Shown here piece after piece: positions 11,451-22,154 of a stretch of 64,000 nucleotides of DNA. The position numbers were made by a program, and so were the translations under genes. Below the pieces are notes generated by a model. That model searched no databases and was not told the DNA's origin. It saw nothing but the letters and a program-made list of their open reading frames with translations. The first letter of the stretch is position 1. The number at the start of each line of letters is the position of its first letter. Source of the stretch: Undaria pinnatifida (taxonomy: Eukaryota; Sar; Phaeophyceae; Laminariales; Alariaceae); contig JABAKD010000010.1 in assembly GCA_012845835.1 (NCBI GenBank), positions 16,035,355 through 16,099,354 on the forward strand, written 5' to 3'.

Positions 11451-12025
11451 TTCACTCACGAAGCACGACCGAATAGGCCAGGTCGGCAGTGTGTCGTCGT
11501 GTGCGTTAAGGAAGCCGTAAGCACGGGCGGAGAGTGGGCCGCTGCTGCTGCGCCCCCTCTCCCCTCACCCCTGCCGTTTCATTCAGGTATAGGGGAGGCG
11601 TGTGCATGCGGGGGAAGGGGAGAGGGAAGCAGAGCACCCCCCCCCCCCCGGGCGCTCCGTATGGCGTTTAAGGCAGCATCCGTCTTTCGTCCATGAATAT
11701 TCCGGCCGACCGGCTTTTTCTATCCCGCCGTTCCAGGTGTGGGGGGAAACACCTTTTTTACAAGGGCGGATTATTTTTGTTCGTTCACCTGGTAGTAACA
11801 TTACTGTATAATACCCCTTACCCCTTCCTACACCTTGCAGCAGGGGTCTCCCAGCTAGACGGTGGTGGTGTGTCTAGAGCAACATGGCCGCCGTACTTGA
11901 CTGGTTTTTACTTCAGGTTGTTTATGACTGCCAGTCCCTACCCTCGCCGCCAAGGGATTTCTACCGCCTCATCATATAGGGATACAGCTTTCCTCCCCAG
12001 ACCAGCCTCGTTGGCAACCCTACAC

Positions 12026-12695
12026 TACGCTATTCAATACTCAGTGTACTACAGTATACTTACAGTGTACCGCAGGTCCCCTCGTACTACAAGTATTACT
12101 ACGTTGTACTACCAGTTAGTACTACCCCAGTATACTACAGTGTACTACAGTATACTACAGTATACTGCAGGTACTGCAGTATACTACAATATACTACAGT
12201 GTACTACAGTATACTACAGTATACTACAGTGTACTACAGCAGTGTATACCAGTATACTACAGTGTACTACAGGTACTACAGTATACCACAGTATAACTAC
12301 AACAGGTAATACAGTATACTACAGCAGTATACTACAGTATACTACAGTGTACTACAGCATACTACAGCATACTACAGTGTACTACAGTATACTACGTACT
12401 ACTGCAGTGTACTGCAGTATACTACAATATACTACAGTGTACTACAGTATATACAGTATACTACAGTGTACTACAGCAGTGTACTACAGTATATACAGTG
12501 TACTACAGTGTACTACAGTACCACAGTATACTACAACAGTGTACTACAGTATACTACACAGTATACTACATACTACAGTGTACTACAGCATACTACAGCA
12601 TACTACAGTATGCTACAGCATACTACAGTATACTGCAGTGTACTACATACAGTATACTACAGTATACTGCAGTATACTACATACAGTATACTACC
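12026..12695 (+). repeat. TACTACAGTR decamer satellite (block 1)
   Basis: About 65 units of TACTACAGTA and TACTACAGTG, with occasional CAG or TAC extras. The left end is more degraded than in block 2. All three forward frames are open (repeating YYSILQCTTV-type peptides), which is a property of the repeat and not evidence of coding. Confidence 0.95.
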
Positions 12696-12733
12696 AGGCG
12701 TGACCCTTTTTTTAGTAGTATAGCTCCACAAAA

Positions 12734-12981
12734 GACTGATTCTACGATAGCCCCCCCAAAAAACAGCGATTTTCTTTGACGAACGTTTCATGGCTGCTCG
12801 ACGCGAGGAAGGATGCCATGAAAATCATATCTTCATATGTCTTCTTGTTTGTAAAAGGTTATCGGGCGATGACTTCGAGGCGGCGAGGGGCACCATATTT
12901 AAGGAGATACGGCCAGGAGCTGGTTTCGAAACCGGCGATTTCGTTAAAGAAATGTTGGGGGGGCTGCCGTAGCAACGACTC
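12734..12981 (+). mobile_element. GAGTC-ended MITE, copy F2 (block 1)
   Basis: It is 248 bases, from GACTGATTCTACGATAGCCC to GGGGCTGCCGTAGCAACGACTC in inverted arrangement. The subterminal parts also pair (CGATTTTCTTTGACGAA with CGATTTCGTTAAAGAAA). AAAA on both sides could be the target duplication. It directly follows the decamer satellite. Confidence 0.85.
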
Positions 12982-13204
12982 AAAACAAAAACAAAAAAGC
13001 CGATGGCGATCTAACAAGGCCTACTACTTGAGCACCGGACGGCAGGAAGAAGAGCGTGCGGCACGGCACGAAATCTCGCCGTGCTGTGCGCTTGCTTGTT
13101 CTGCCTTTTCATCTCCTTTTTTTTTTTTTTTTTTTTTTTTGCGTTGCGCTTCGGGTACATCCCCTGACGCATGTGCTACGACAATAGATGGTGTGCACTT
13201 AATC

Positions 13205-13440
13205 GTCTGCAACGGTTTTTCTGATTGACGGGGCTGCTGCTTAATTAATAAACCAAAATCGTCGGAAAATCGACCATTTTTTTTCTTCTTTTAACATGGT
13301 TCTCGTTGTGTACCTAGGTAGGCCCTCTACTATGCATGGGGATTTTTCATCCGGTTCGTAGCAGTTTAGTTTTTCCCTCCAAAATCGCTTCTTGGGGAGA
13401 GGTCTAAAGCTTCCAAGTTGAGGAATCTCAGAAAAAACAA
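13205..13440 (+). repeat. Interspersed repeat family G (block 1, second copy)
   Basis: It shares CGTCTGCAACGGTTTTTCTGA, CGTCGGAAAATCGACCATTTT, CGTTGTGTACCTAGGTAGG, GGGATTTTTCATCCGG and CCTCCAAAATCG with 5690-5900 and 46840-47070. The block 2 equivalent is about 42328-42557. Confidence 0.6.
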
Positions 13441-13864
13441 AGGTTGGTGCACCTTGATCGCTGCACGCGTTCCTTACCCCGACCATACCCTGACTGGTAC
13501 GTGTGCGGGTGACACACATATGCTGCCATAGGGAAGGCACAGCGATAATTAGTTTTATTAGCCCCCCCTTTCCCCGCTCGGGACGCTCTCTGACCAGTGC
13601 TAACAAGGTAGATTTTGCACCCCTTTTTTTTGTGTTTTTGGCCTTCTAATAAGGGTGGCCCCTTGATTGAGGAGCTATAAACCCCCAAAATGATTTTTCT
13701 GTGTAAACTGAAAGTAAGTACAAACCGGTAATAAACTACCAAAAATCATGGCCTAGGTATACAAAAATGTCATATATTTCAAAACGAGAATGAATGGCCA
13801 TTTTGACAAGTTTGGGTAAAAAAAGGAGCTCCGTCATTCAGAAAACAAAATGAATGGCCAAAAA

Positions 13865-14108
13865 GAGTAGTCAATTCTACGATAGCCCCCCCGAAAACCA
13901 GCGATTTTCTTTAACGAAACGTTTCATCATCAGGGCTGCTCGACGCAAGGAAGGATACTATCGAGAAAAAAGTATCCATATATTTTCTTGTGTGCGAAGG
14001 TCTATCGATCGATCGATGACGTCGGGGTGTCGAGGGACACCGTATTTCAGGAGATACGACCGGCAATTTCGTTGAAGAAAAGTTGGGGGGGCTACCGTAG
14101 TAAGACTC
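13865..14108 (+). mobile_element. GAGTC-ended MITE, copy F3 (block 1)
   Basis: It is 244 bases, from GAGTAGTCAATTCTACGATAG to GCTACCGTAGTAAGACTC in inverted arrangement, with AAAA on both sides. The interior matches F2 (GGGCTGCTCGACGCAAGGAAGG, GGAGATACGACCGGC-type segments). It carries a (TCGA)n run. Confidence 0.85.
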
Positions 14109-14355
14109 AAAAGTGGTATGATACCTACATCATCCTAAGCACGCGTGGTCTACACCTCGTGCCGGAACCGATTTCCGGAAAAATAAAAAGTGCTACGTCG
14201 TAGATAAATACCTGGTATGTACCTGGAAAATAAAACATGGTAATCCCCATGGCGGCGTAATGAGCGTACGAAAAAAAAAAAAATCGTATTATTGCAGAAA
14301 CAAGAATATACATGTGTGACATTCCGACCGTTTTGAGTTATAGGTTACCGCCTTC

Positions 14356-14657
14356 TGTTAAGATACGGCCTGGCCTCGATTGGCCTGTAATTATCCGAAT
14401 TGAGATCATTTGGATGGGTTTCGTATAATAATAAGGTTCACGTTTCCTACTCGGAATAATAGTCAGGAAATAGATCGGAGGCACGTACGTGCCTCGGGTC
14501 TCACAAACAAGCCATCCGGGGCTCACTGGTGGAACCTAATGAAAAGCTACCTGGTACGTCTCCGCTAAGTAAGGCTAAGAAAGTGAGTACTCTCCGAGGA
14601 CCTGCTCAAATGGCAGACCTGCAGGGGACATTCTGTGTCCCCACCAATGCCCTTAAA
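14356..14657 (+). mobile_element. Solo LTR of the miniature LTR family TRIM-B (block 1)
   Basis: TGTTAAGATACGGCC to CCCTTA(C/A)A matches, in opposite orientation, the two 269-base terminal repeats at 61209-61477 and 61918-62186. No internal region is attached, so this is a solo LTR. It carries several small insertions relative to them, one of which is the diagnostic CCTGGTA at 14548-14556. Confidence 0.8.
14548..14556 (+). repeat. TACCTGGTA motif, diagnostic insertion in a TRIM-B LTR
   Basis: The solo LTR reads AAGCTACCTGGTACGTCTC, where the two related LTRs (61209 and 61918, reversed) read AAGCTACGTCTC. The difference is exactly CCTGGTA at a TA dinucleotide, leaving TA on both sides. Other loci of TACCWGGTA are at 5978, 6716, 10176, 14209, 18676, 22965, 46720, 50268, 52276, 52780, 53332, 54036, 56081 and 56167, with block 2 duplicates of the first ones. 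Confidence 0.85.
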
Positions 14658-15186
14658 ACAACAACTGGAAACCCCTTTTGGAGACAAATAAATTGACTTG
14701 AAATTGGTATAGATAGGAGAATTTTTGTAGGGAGTTCCGTGTTATGGTAGCCCCCTGGGAGTCTAACAAGGCGTACGATGTGGGATACGGCTGGATATAA
14801 AAGGGTTTCACATGCCTTTGAAGGCATGTATGTGCGTATAGGAAAAAGGGGGATGATGCTTTTGCCTCGCGGAATTTAACGCTATTATTCAGTTCGTCCG
14901 TGCCGAGTGCGGCAACTAATACAAGAGCTTCTTATTATCTAGTACAAGCAAGTGACCAACGTGGAACCCTGCCTACTACTAGTGTATAGAAACCTGCATA
15001 GAAAAGGTGGCCTGTGTCTGTAACAGCCCTTAATCTTACGTATTGTACCCGTCATTCAGAAAAGTATTTGATTTTTTTTAGTCGAAAAATTCCACCCCTC
15101 CTGTCGTGGCACACTATTAATACTCCACGTTACTACTACCAATATGATAGCCTTTTTTAACGTTTGTTTCCCTTCAAAATTCCCTG

Positions 15187-15275
15187 TTGACGCCTTTACA
15201 ACTGGAAACCCGTTTGGGACACAAAACTACTTGGAAATAGTATAGGGAACAGTTTTGGGGCCCTAAAGGGGTTAA
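15187..15275 (+). mobile_element. TTAA (piggyBac-like) MITE, copy a (block 1)
   Basis: It is 89 bases, from TTGACGCCTTTACAACTGG to CCCTAAAGGGGTTAA. The ends are inverted (CCTTTA with TAAAGG), next to TTGA and TTAA. The interior has GGGACACAAAACTACTTGGAA. The TTAA target and the CCC-type end resemble piggyBac-derived MITEs, which is an inference from family habits. Confidence 0.7.
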
Positions 15276-15463
15276 CAAGGGATGACAGCAGCAGGCAATG
15301 GATGGGCTATATATGTATGGTATTATTGTTATTGATTTGGTGGTTTGTTCGTTTAACGCAAAAAAAAAAGTGTTCATTTCATACTCGTATAATTTAACGG
15401 AAATGTACTGGCCGTAGGGGTGTTCGAACAGCGCCGGCCATACTGCAACAACTGTATGTTCGT

Positions 15464-15645
15464 GTTTTTTTTTTTCTTCTTTTTCTTTTTTTTTTGTTAC
15501 TTTTTTCTTGTCTTTTTTTTTGTTCTTTTTTGTGTTACTTTTTTTTTTTTCCTTTTTTTTTTTTCCTTTTTTTTTTTCTTTTTTTTGTTTTTTTTTTTTT
15601 CCTTTTTTTTTTTTTTTGTTTCTTTTTTTTGTTTCTTTTTTTGTG
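15464..15645 (+). repeat. Poly-T tract with a TTTTTTTTGTTTC-like period (block 1)
   Basis: About 180 bases of almost pure T, broken by G or C every 8-12 bases. Its length and order differ from block 2 (44607-44782), as expected for homopolymer sequencing error or repeat slippage. Confidence 0.9.
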
Positions 15646-15703
15646 TAACTTGCACACCCTGTACAAATATCCATAACAAATACAAATAATAATTCGGTAT
15701 TTG

Positions 15704-15957
15704 TCCCAGGGCAGTATTTGCCTCAAGACAAATATTTGCGCAGCTCTCAAGCGAGTATTTGCCTGCCAGACAAACATTTGCACAGGTTCTCAAGTCAAGA
15801 GAGTATTGCCTGCAGACAAATATTTGCGTGCAGCTTCTCAAAAAAGTATTTGCTTCCAGACAAATATTTGCGCAGGTTTTCCAGAGAGTATTTGCCCGCC
15901 AGACAAATATTTGCACAGGTTCTCAAAAAAGTATTCTGGCAGACAAATATTTGCGCA
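15704..15957 (+). repeat. 42-bp minisatellite, cut by the gap (block 1)
   Basis: Units of about 42-46 bases: CAGACAAATATTTGCGCAG, CTTCTCAAG, then AAGTATTTGCCTG. Each unit carries the perfect palindrome CAAATATTTG. The contig ends inside the array, which probably caused the assembly break. Confidence 0.9.
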
Positions 15958-16457
15958 NNNNNNNNNNNNNNNNNNNNNNNNNNNNNNNNNNNNNNNNNNN
16001 NNNNNNNNNNNNNNNNNNNNNNNNNNNNNNNNNNNNNNNNNNNNNNNNNNNNNNNNNNNNNNNNNNNNNNNNNNNNNNNNNNNNNNNNNNNNNNNNNNNN
16101 NNNNNNNNNNNNNNNNNNNNNNNNNNNNNNNNNNNNNNNNNNNNNNNNNNNNNNNNNNNNNNNNNNNNNNNNNNNNNNNNNNNNNNNNNNNNNNNNNNNN
16201 NNNNNNNNNNNNNNNNNNNNNNNNNNNNNNNNNNNNNNNNNNNNNNNNNNNNNNNNNNNNNNNNNNNNNNNNNNNNNNNNNNNNNNNNNNNNNNNNNNNN
16301 NNNNNNNNNNNNNNNNNNNNNNNNNNNNNNNNNNNNNNNNNNNNNNNNNNNNNNNNNNNNNNNNNNNNNNNNNNNNNNNNNNNNNNNNNNNNNNNNNNNN
16401 NNNNNNNNNNNNNNNNNNNNNNNNNNNNNNNNNNNNNNNNNNNNNNNNNNNNNNNNN
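15958..16457. other. Assembly gap of exactly 500 N
   Basis: The run of N is exactly 500 bases, the usual size of an arbitrary scaffold gap. The left side ends inside a 42-bp minisatellite and the right side starts with a poly-C run. Both are sequences at which assemblers stop. The gap length should not be read as a measured distance. Confidence 0.98.
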
Positions 16458-18397
16458 CCCCCCCCCCCCCCCCCGCCCCGGCTCCCTCCCGTCATTATAG
16501 GGATGCGAGAATCTAGGTCATACGACTACGGTTATGTATGAAATGACTACGCCCCCCCCCCCCCCCCCCTCCCTCCCCACCGATAGCCTTCCCGACTGTA
16601 GCATGATAATATCTTGGCACTCATTTCCTCCCCAACCGTAGCCCTTGCTTTCACCACCAAAAACATATTTTTTTTCCCTTCGGTTGTAACCCTGACTGTG
16701 CACCAGAGGAATGTTTTTACCCCCCCCCGCACGTAGCCCCGACTGCAACGCGATATGACCTCCCCAATCCCCGGACCCCCCTCTTTGCGTGCGTCGCGTC
16801 GTTCGTCGTCGATGGATGGTTTTCCCCAGATACCGAGGGCATCGACTCGATGATGAAGACTTTCTACCCAGCAACCGTACTTTCCGATTCAACCCTTCCT
16901 TCAGACTTTCGAAATCGACGAGATCAGTAACTGCATTTAGTACATGAATGCTACGAGTACATAAATGCTGCTACTGCTGCAGGGGGACTGTGCCTCTTCT
17001 TTTTTGATGTTCCAAATACGTCAGCTGCGTGTTCGCCAATTTAATAGTCCACACTCATCTTTGCAAGCTGCGTGATACACCGTTCGCGCGTTTTTTTCTC
17101 TCCCAAGATAGCTTAATCCCCTAAATTACATAAAAGAGGCGAATTTGGTCCGTATCATTCTGCGCCCTGATACCTGATATAACTATAAGTACTTATTCGA
17201 TGCTTCTGGCCGGTAAGGCTTCCGTGCCTGCTGGCGGGCCGTTCATGTTTAGTTGCCTTTGGCGGGCCTTTCATGTTTTCGCCCCTGATCCATAATACTT
17301 CCGTGCCTGCTGGTGGGCTTGTTATATGTATTCAATGTCATAGCTGACGTTTCGTTGCTGGTTGTGTCACACCTGTCCTTCTGTGCAAGAGCTATCAATA
17401 CCTCACATTGTAGATAGAGGCGGGCAAGGTGAATCTTGCATTTTTTTCAAGTATGCGTCGCAGATCTATCAAACTTGCACCTTAGCATGCCACATGACCA
17501 CTCCCAACTCTGGCTCGAACCTCTGCGTCAGCCTGCAGAGAGAGCAGAGTGCAGCGTGCAGAAAAGCACTACGATGGTACTCTCCTGCCTCTCTGTGGCA
17601 CCACTTGAAGGCCTCTGCGCAGAGCTCTGCCCCCCATGGTCGGTCAGAATGCCTTTCTGGGTGCGCCGATCCCGGAATCCGATTCGATTAGTGTTTGTTG
17701 GTCGACCTCGCTGGTGCCAGATGCCTCGCAGCAGCCGGCAGACCGGCAGTGCACTACTGACTGACAGGTAGAACTGTGACCTCGGGCAAAAGCTAAGCTC
17801 GGCCGACTCTAACGGTACTTGTCGGGGCGAAGCTCCTCCGATGATCATACGTATGCCGGTGGCTCGCTCTGCCGCCCCAGCTGTCTCTGCCTTGTGTTGT
17901 TGTTCGTTACAGCTCTGCTGCGTTGTGGCAGTTTGGCACGCACGATTCACATGATGTATGTGTGAATGTGTATACGAATGAGCAAGCTTCCATCTCTCGT
18001 GTCGTTCTGGGAGTTGGTCTGCTTGATTTTTTGGGATATCTTCCTTGCTACAAACTCTTCTATGGAGGAGTGTCTATGTGTGGGAAGCTTGGGAGGGAGG
18101 GGCTGGCTGTGATGAGGTCACTAGCGCTTTGGCTGGGCACCTGAGGGGAGGGTGGTCAAGTGCTGGCTGCGGGGGTCGCCGTTGCTGCAGCAACCTGTTT
18201 CCCAACACTTCTGCAGCTTCGGTATGATTACACCAACAGCAGGCGAATTAGTGCGCGGGCCGGTCACCCATCGGTCAGTGTATGTTCCAAGAAGATCTGG
18301 AAATAATTCAATTACAAAAATAAACCGTCGAAAACGCCACCAGGAGGAACTTCCAAATTTGAACAAATACCGACGGACATCACCGTGTTATTTTCTA
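16458..18397. other. Intergenic after the gap, no gene seen
   Basis: It starts with poly-C, then C-rich sequence distantly related to the repeat at 11223-11440 but inverted. At 17215-17310 a short imperfect repeat contains TTCCGTGCCTGCTGG twice. Near 17040-17090 there is an old inverted relative of family C (CTTTGCAAGCTGCGTGATACACCG). An open frame on the minus strand at 17528-17950 has no recognisable domain. Confidence 0.45.
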
Positions 18398-19189
18398 GGC
18401 CATTTCTTACACAGTCGGATTTGTCAGTCGAAAACGGCCTTTTTCGACTAAACCCCAAATCGGGCTTTCTTACACAGTCGAAAAAGGGCTTTTTCGACTC
18501 AACTTTTTTCGACTGAGTTTTCCGACTGGGGATCCGGTCGAAAAACTTGACTTTTTCGACTGGATCTGCCAGTCGCAAAACTAAGTCGAAACACTTTACA
18601 CCTGTTTTTCAACCCATCGCATCGCTCATCCCACCACAAAACACCCACCCACACGCCCACACGCCCATACATCCATACCAGGTACCACACAGCAGTATCA
18701 TACAACAGCGCCGACGCTGCCTTGCCAATCACTGCTGTTGCTTCTCGCCGCAAAGTCAGCGTGGCGCACTCCTAGCTCCGCTCGCCAGCAGCGTGTATCA
18801 CACGACGGCAGCAGCGCGCGATATCGATGCCATTTTGCCATCAACAGCCGCCTGCTGTAGCTTTGGTGGCTCTCGGCTGAGTGCAACGCCACGAACGTAG
18901 CTTTGGCGGCTTTCGGCTAAGCCCAACGCCACCAACCCGCTTGGACGATGGTTCGTCGCGCGCGAAGCACGCGTTGCTCGCGAAGGACACGCGAAGCACA
19001 GAGCTGCCAACTGATTTTCGACTGCTACACAGCAGTACTCCCTCACACCAACCGCCTCTAGGAAGAGCACAAAAACTATAAAATCGACTCGACTGACGAT
19101 AAGAAGGATGAGAAGAATCCAGTCAACAAAAAGTCCAGTCGAAAGGGGCCATTTTCGACTGGCGGAATCCGACTGTGTAAGAAATGACC
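18398..19189 (+). mobile_element. TIR DNA transposon, non-autonomous, 792 bp
   Basis: The left end GGCCATTTCTTACACAGTCG and the right end CGACTGTGTAAGAAATGACC are inverted repeats of about 24 bases. Both ends also carry many subterminal copies of CAGTCGAAAA or TTTTCGACTG, including a second inner CTTTCTTACACAGTCGAAAA. The flanks CTA and TTA are compatible with a 3-base TWA-like target, as used by PIF/Harbinger elements, so that superfamily is my guess. The centre (18840-18945) holds two units with GTAGCTTTGG and GGCT, not a transposase. A TACCAGGTA motif lies inside at 18676. Confidence 0.8.
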
Positions 19190-20225
19190 TTAGGACCTAA
19201 TTTTTACTACAAGCCACTAGTACACTTTTTTTATTTTGTTTTAAAACCTCATACACAGCTGCTGCTGAGTTATTTTTTGCTCGATTTTTTCCGGAAAATT
19301 TCATGTGTATGATGCACCTGCAGCCTGGGGGTAGATTGTTTTTTTTGCTGGTTATGTTGCACACAGGTTACACAGCATGTATGTAGTAGTTCAAATGTGC
19401 TGAGTACAACAACAATCGGTTTGAAGCTGCACCCGAATGCTTATACGCCGGGGACATGAAAGTCGCAGCTACTCTACTACTGCTGCTACTACTACCCTAC
19501 TACTACTACTACTACTACTACTATGACTACTGCTGTCTGACTTTTACGCTGCCCATAACGTTTTAGTACCAAGTACCTGGTGGGCTATTCACAGCATCAT
19601 CACCATAATTTATCTGGGCCGTCCCCACAGCAGTAGTAGTACCTTCATTTCCGATACACCCGGATCAATTAGATATGTGCTTTGCAGTATAGCTGCATGC
19701 TCTACCGTAAGGATGCGGCGCCCGAGTGACTATTACCGCACCGCAGAAAAGTCTTGAGGCTATTTTGTTTTGGCGCAGCGTAGCTAGGCAGTCCATGGCG
19801 GGGTCCACCGCAAAAAAAAAAAAAACGAAGCTTAGACAGCGAAGGACAGGGAGGTCACTCGCGCGAGTGGGCCCGACAAGCCGGAAAAAGAGCCCCGAAA
19901 AGTGAAAGTGACACCTCTGCCGTAAGCCCTGGTCGTTGGACATCGACGAGACCACGTGCGGCGATGAGCAAGCGCAGTGCAATGTGCATGCACACCCTAG
20001 ACGCTGTACTGGCCTGCTAGGGTTTGAAACCTCGCCTTTTTTATAGTAAAGCACACAACGTCAGAGTTCTGTGTTCTGTGGTTCCACGTTAGAGGAGTGT
20101 CGTCGCAGTGAAAGACTCAAGACAATGTCAACACCCCCATCCTAACCCCCTCCTAACCCCCCGCCCCTCTCCGCCTTCCCCCCACCCGTACAACTCCCCT
20201 CCTCTCTCCCCCCCCCGCCCCCTTG
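19190..20225. other. Intergenic, no gene seen
   Basis: It includes a (CTA)n microsatellite at about 19480-19525 and a C-rich stretch at 20135-20225. Short open frames carry no known motif. Confidence 0.45.
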
Positions 20226-20484
20226 TACCGGTAGACCGGAGCGGCTCGATGCGTTGAAGAAGCTGGCGAAAGAGTACGTAGAGCGCCCCGAAGTCAAGGC
20301 GAAGGCCGAGGAGCTTCGCCGGGTTCTTCGCGGCGACGCCAACTCCGGGTGGCCCTCTGTCGGAGGCGGAGGCGGCGAATTTTTCCGTTTCCGTTACAGG
20401 AGGAGGCCACCATTCCGCCGTTTTCGCCGTTCCCTGCTTCCTCCGCAGACGACGCTGACGACGCTACGAACCCATAGATTATAA
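20226..20484 (+). CDS. Possible exon of an unknown gene
   Basis: The stretch reads ERLDALKKLAKEYVERPEV then KAKAEELRRVLRGDA, a GC-rich, charged helical sequence with codon-like base use unlike the surrounding DNA. The first ATG in frame is at 20254, but the sequence upstream (from about 20230, after GGTAG) is also open, so it may be an internal or last exon. After about residue 40 the frame becomes Gly/Arg-rich and less convincing, and its end overlaps the TTAA MITE at 20480. I do not recognise a family. Confidence 0.25.
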
Positions 20485-20569
20485 CCCCTTTAGAGCCCCA
20501 AAAAAATCTCCCTATTCGAATTTCAGGTAGCTTCTCCACAAAACGGGTTTCCAGTGGTGGGGGCGTTAA
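20480..20569 (-). mobile_element. TTAA (piggyBac-like) MITE, copy c
   Basis: Read on the minus strand it runs TTAACGCC, then CACTGGAAACCCGTTTTG, and ends CTCTAAAGGGGTTATAA. This matches copies at 15187 and 46192. The TTAA at 20566-20569 is intact and the other end is TTATAA. Confidence 0.65.
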
Positions 20570-22154
20570 GGCTGCTTTATTATGGGGAAAACGGACGATA
20601 GCTGCCGACGTATAGTCAACTATCTGAAGGCTGATTTATGGGTCAGATGCGAAGGCGTTTTTGATTCGGGGCGCGGCGGGGGAGGTAGAGCTAAGGCGTG
20701 TTTGGCTCGGGAGGCGGGTCGGTGCACACAAGGATATGGCGACGACGAAAACCGCGGCGATGAAGGTGTAGATGTCGATGGAACGAGGTTTGTGACTTCG
20801 AGGGTGGGTCGGATTTTCGGGCTGATGCCTCTCCTCGGCAGGTGTGGCGGTGGTCTCTTTGAATGAAAGGGAGAGGATAAATATAGCGGAGAAGGCGAGA
20901 GCGCAGAGAAAGACACTCACGGAGAGAGGGCGCTTCAGGCTGTCTCTCGACTGCGGTGCGAAGCGAAAAGATGGAAAGAGAGCGTTTCAGGCTTGGTTCT
21001 GGACTGCGGTGCGGAGTGGATGGTGGAGAGAGAGCGTGTTGCAGGCCGTCTCTGGACATCGACTGCGGTGCGGTGCCATTTACCTCTGCCCGTGGGCATG
21101 CGGTATGAGGGAGCAACCGATAGGGTGGACGGTGCAAGTCAAGTACCAAGCATTTGCTGGATGAAGATAGGAAGGAGTTCTACCGATGGTTTCTTTTTCT
21201 TCGTCGTGTTTTTTTTTTTTGTTCCCTCTTCCCCTCCACCGCACTGGCTGCGGAAGCCGCAGCTTTGTGTCAAAGTGTGGTGGTGCCCGATTTCCAGTCG
21301 CGCTTCTTGCAATGTTTTCTTTCACCCATGCAAGGGTTTGCGGAGATAGTTTGGCGAAAGGAAGAGGGGGGGGGGGGAGATGAATCACTTGCCCTCGAAC
21401 AATATGGCTAAGTCTTATGAGGGTTTTATACAGAAGATGGGAGGGGTTATATAAGATGGGGATGCGGACAGAATATCTACTGTAAGCGCTTCAGAGGGAC
21501 GAAAGAATCGGAGATATCTGATTGGGTGTGACATTACATTAGGTGGACGGGGTGGGGGGCGGTTTCAAACTGCGCGTGATAAGCGTTGCGTGCTTGATTG
21601 TTGGAGGCTTGTGCCTGTTGATTTCGTACTTTAGCTGTGTATACGTAGCCATCTCGGAGCATTTTCCGTTCGAGGGGCTGAAAGTAAAAGGCAGGGCTTT
21701 TCGCGGATCAAGTCACTTCTCGCGGTTCGGATCGGGTCGGGTCAAGGTGACCCGTCCCGACCTACCCAACCCGGGAGGCTTCATAATCTCCTGACCCGAC
21801 CCGACCGTCCCCGTGAGACGTTCTGACCCGACCCAACTTAACCCGCAAGAGCCTAAAAAACCTGCTGACCCGGCCCGCGTGTCGGGTCATGATCCGGGAA
21901 AGGCCCTTGTAAAAAGGTGACGCCGCAGCCGATGGCAAGTACGAACGCGGTCGGTCACCCCACCACAGCGCAGATGGCGTAAAACTATGCCATCTGCCTG
22001 TACAACAAAAAATTCGTCGGGTTTAGCAAGCACTGGCTGTGGCCTAAAAATCCGGGGGCGTTTTCTTTGTAGAGCTGCGAACAGTATCCCACACTAGTTC
22101 CAAGTAGTTTATCCCCCCAAAACGTGGGTGTTATTAGAAGTTGTTAAAAGGGTT
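20570..22154. other. Intergenic with small tandem repeats, no firm gene
   Basis: At about 20922-21075 there are three imperfect units of about 60 bases (AGAGAGCGTTTCAGGC, then TCTGGACTGCGGTGCG). At about 21715-21900 there is a cluster of GACCC/GGGTC words that can fold on itself. No reading frame with a known domain was seen. Confidence 0.45.
21715..21900. repeat. GGGTCGGGTCA / TGACCCGACCC cluster
   Basis: Within about 190 bases the words GACCCGACCC, GGGTCGGGTC and GACCCGGCCC occur repeatedly in both orientations (at 21729-21745, 21790-21803, 21824-21836 and 21866-21888). They form potential hairpins. I do not recognise the element. Confidence 0.6.

Larger units (their letters stand above)
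1..15957. other. Duplicated block, copy 1 (probable redundant contig)
   Basis: This block matches 29148-45099 from end to end at an offset of about 29147 that drifts by a few bases. The differences I checked are mainly one-base gains or losses in homopolymers, plus length differences in the GGT and TACTACAGTR arrays. The block ends inside a minisatellite directly at the 500-N gap. It may continue to the left of the window. I infer an unmerged haplotig or poorly polished duplicate contig. A true tandem duplication is less likely but not excluded. Confidence 0.85.

Noticed and set aside
11693-12703. 336-codon frame with YYSILQ repeats, and its block 2 relatives near 41033-41923
   Set aside because: The frame exists only because the TACTACAGTR satellite lacks stops. 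Different frames give the same type of peptide, and the block 1 and block 2 versions differ.
15420-15689. Poly-Phe frame and antisense poly-Lys frames
   Set aside because: They are by-products of the poly-T tract, and the length differs between blocks.
17528-17950. 140-codon minus-strand frame
   Set aside because: No recognisable domain, no clear coding bias and no splice context.
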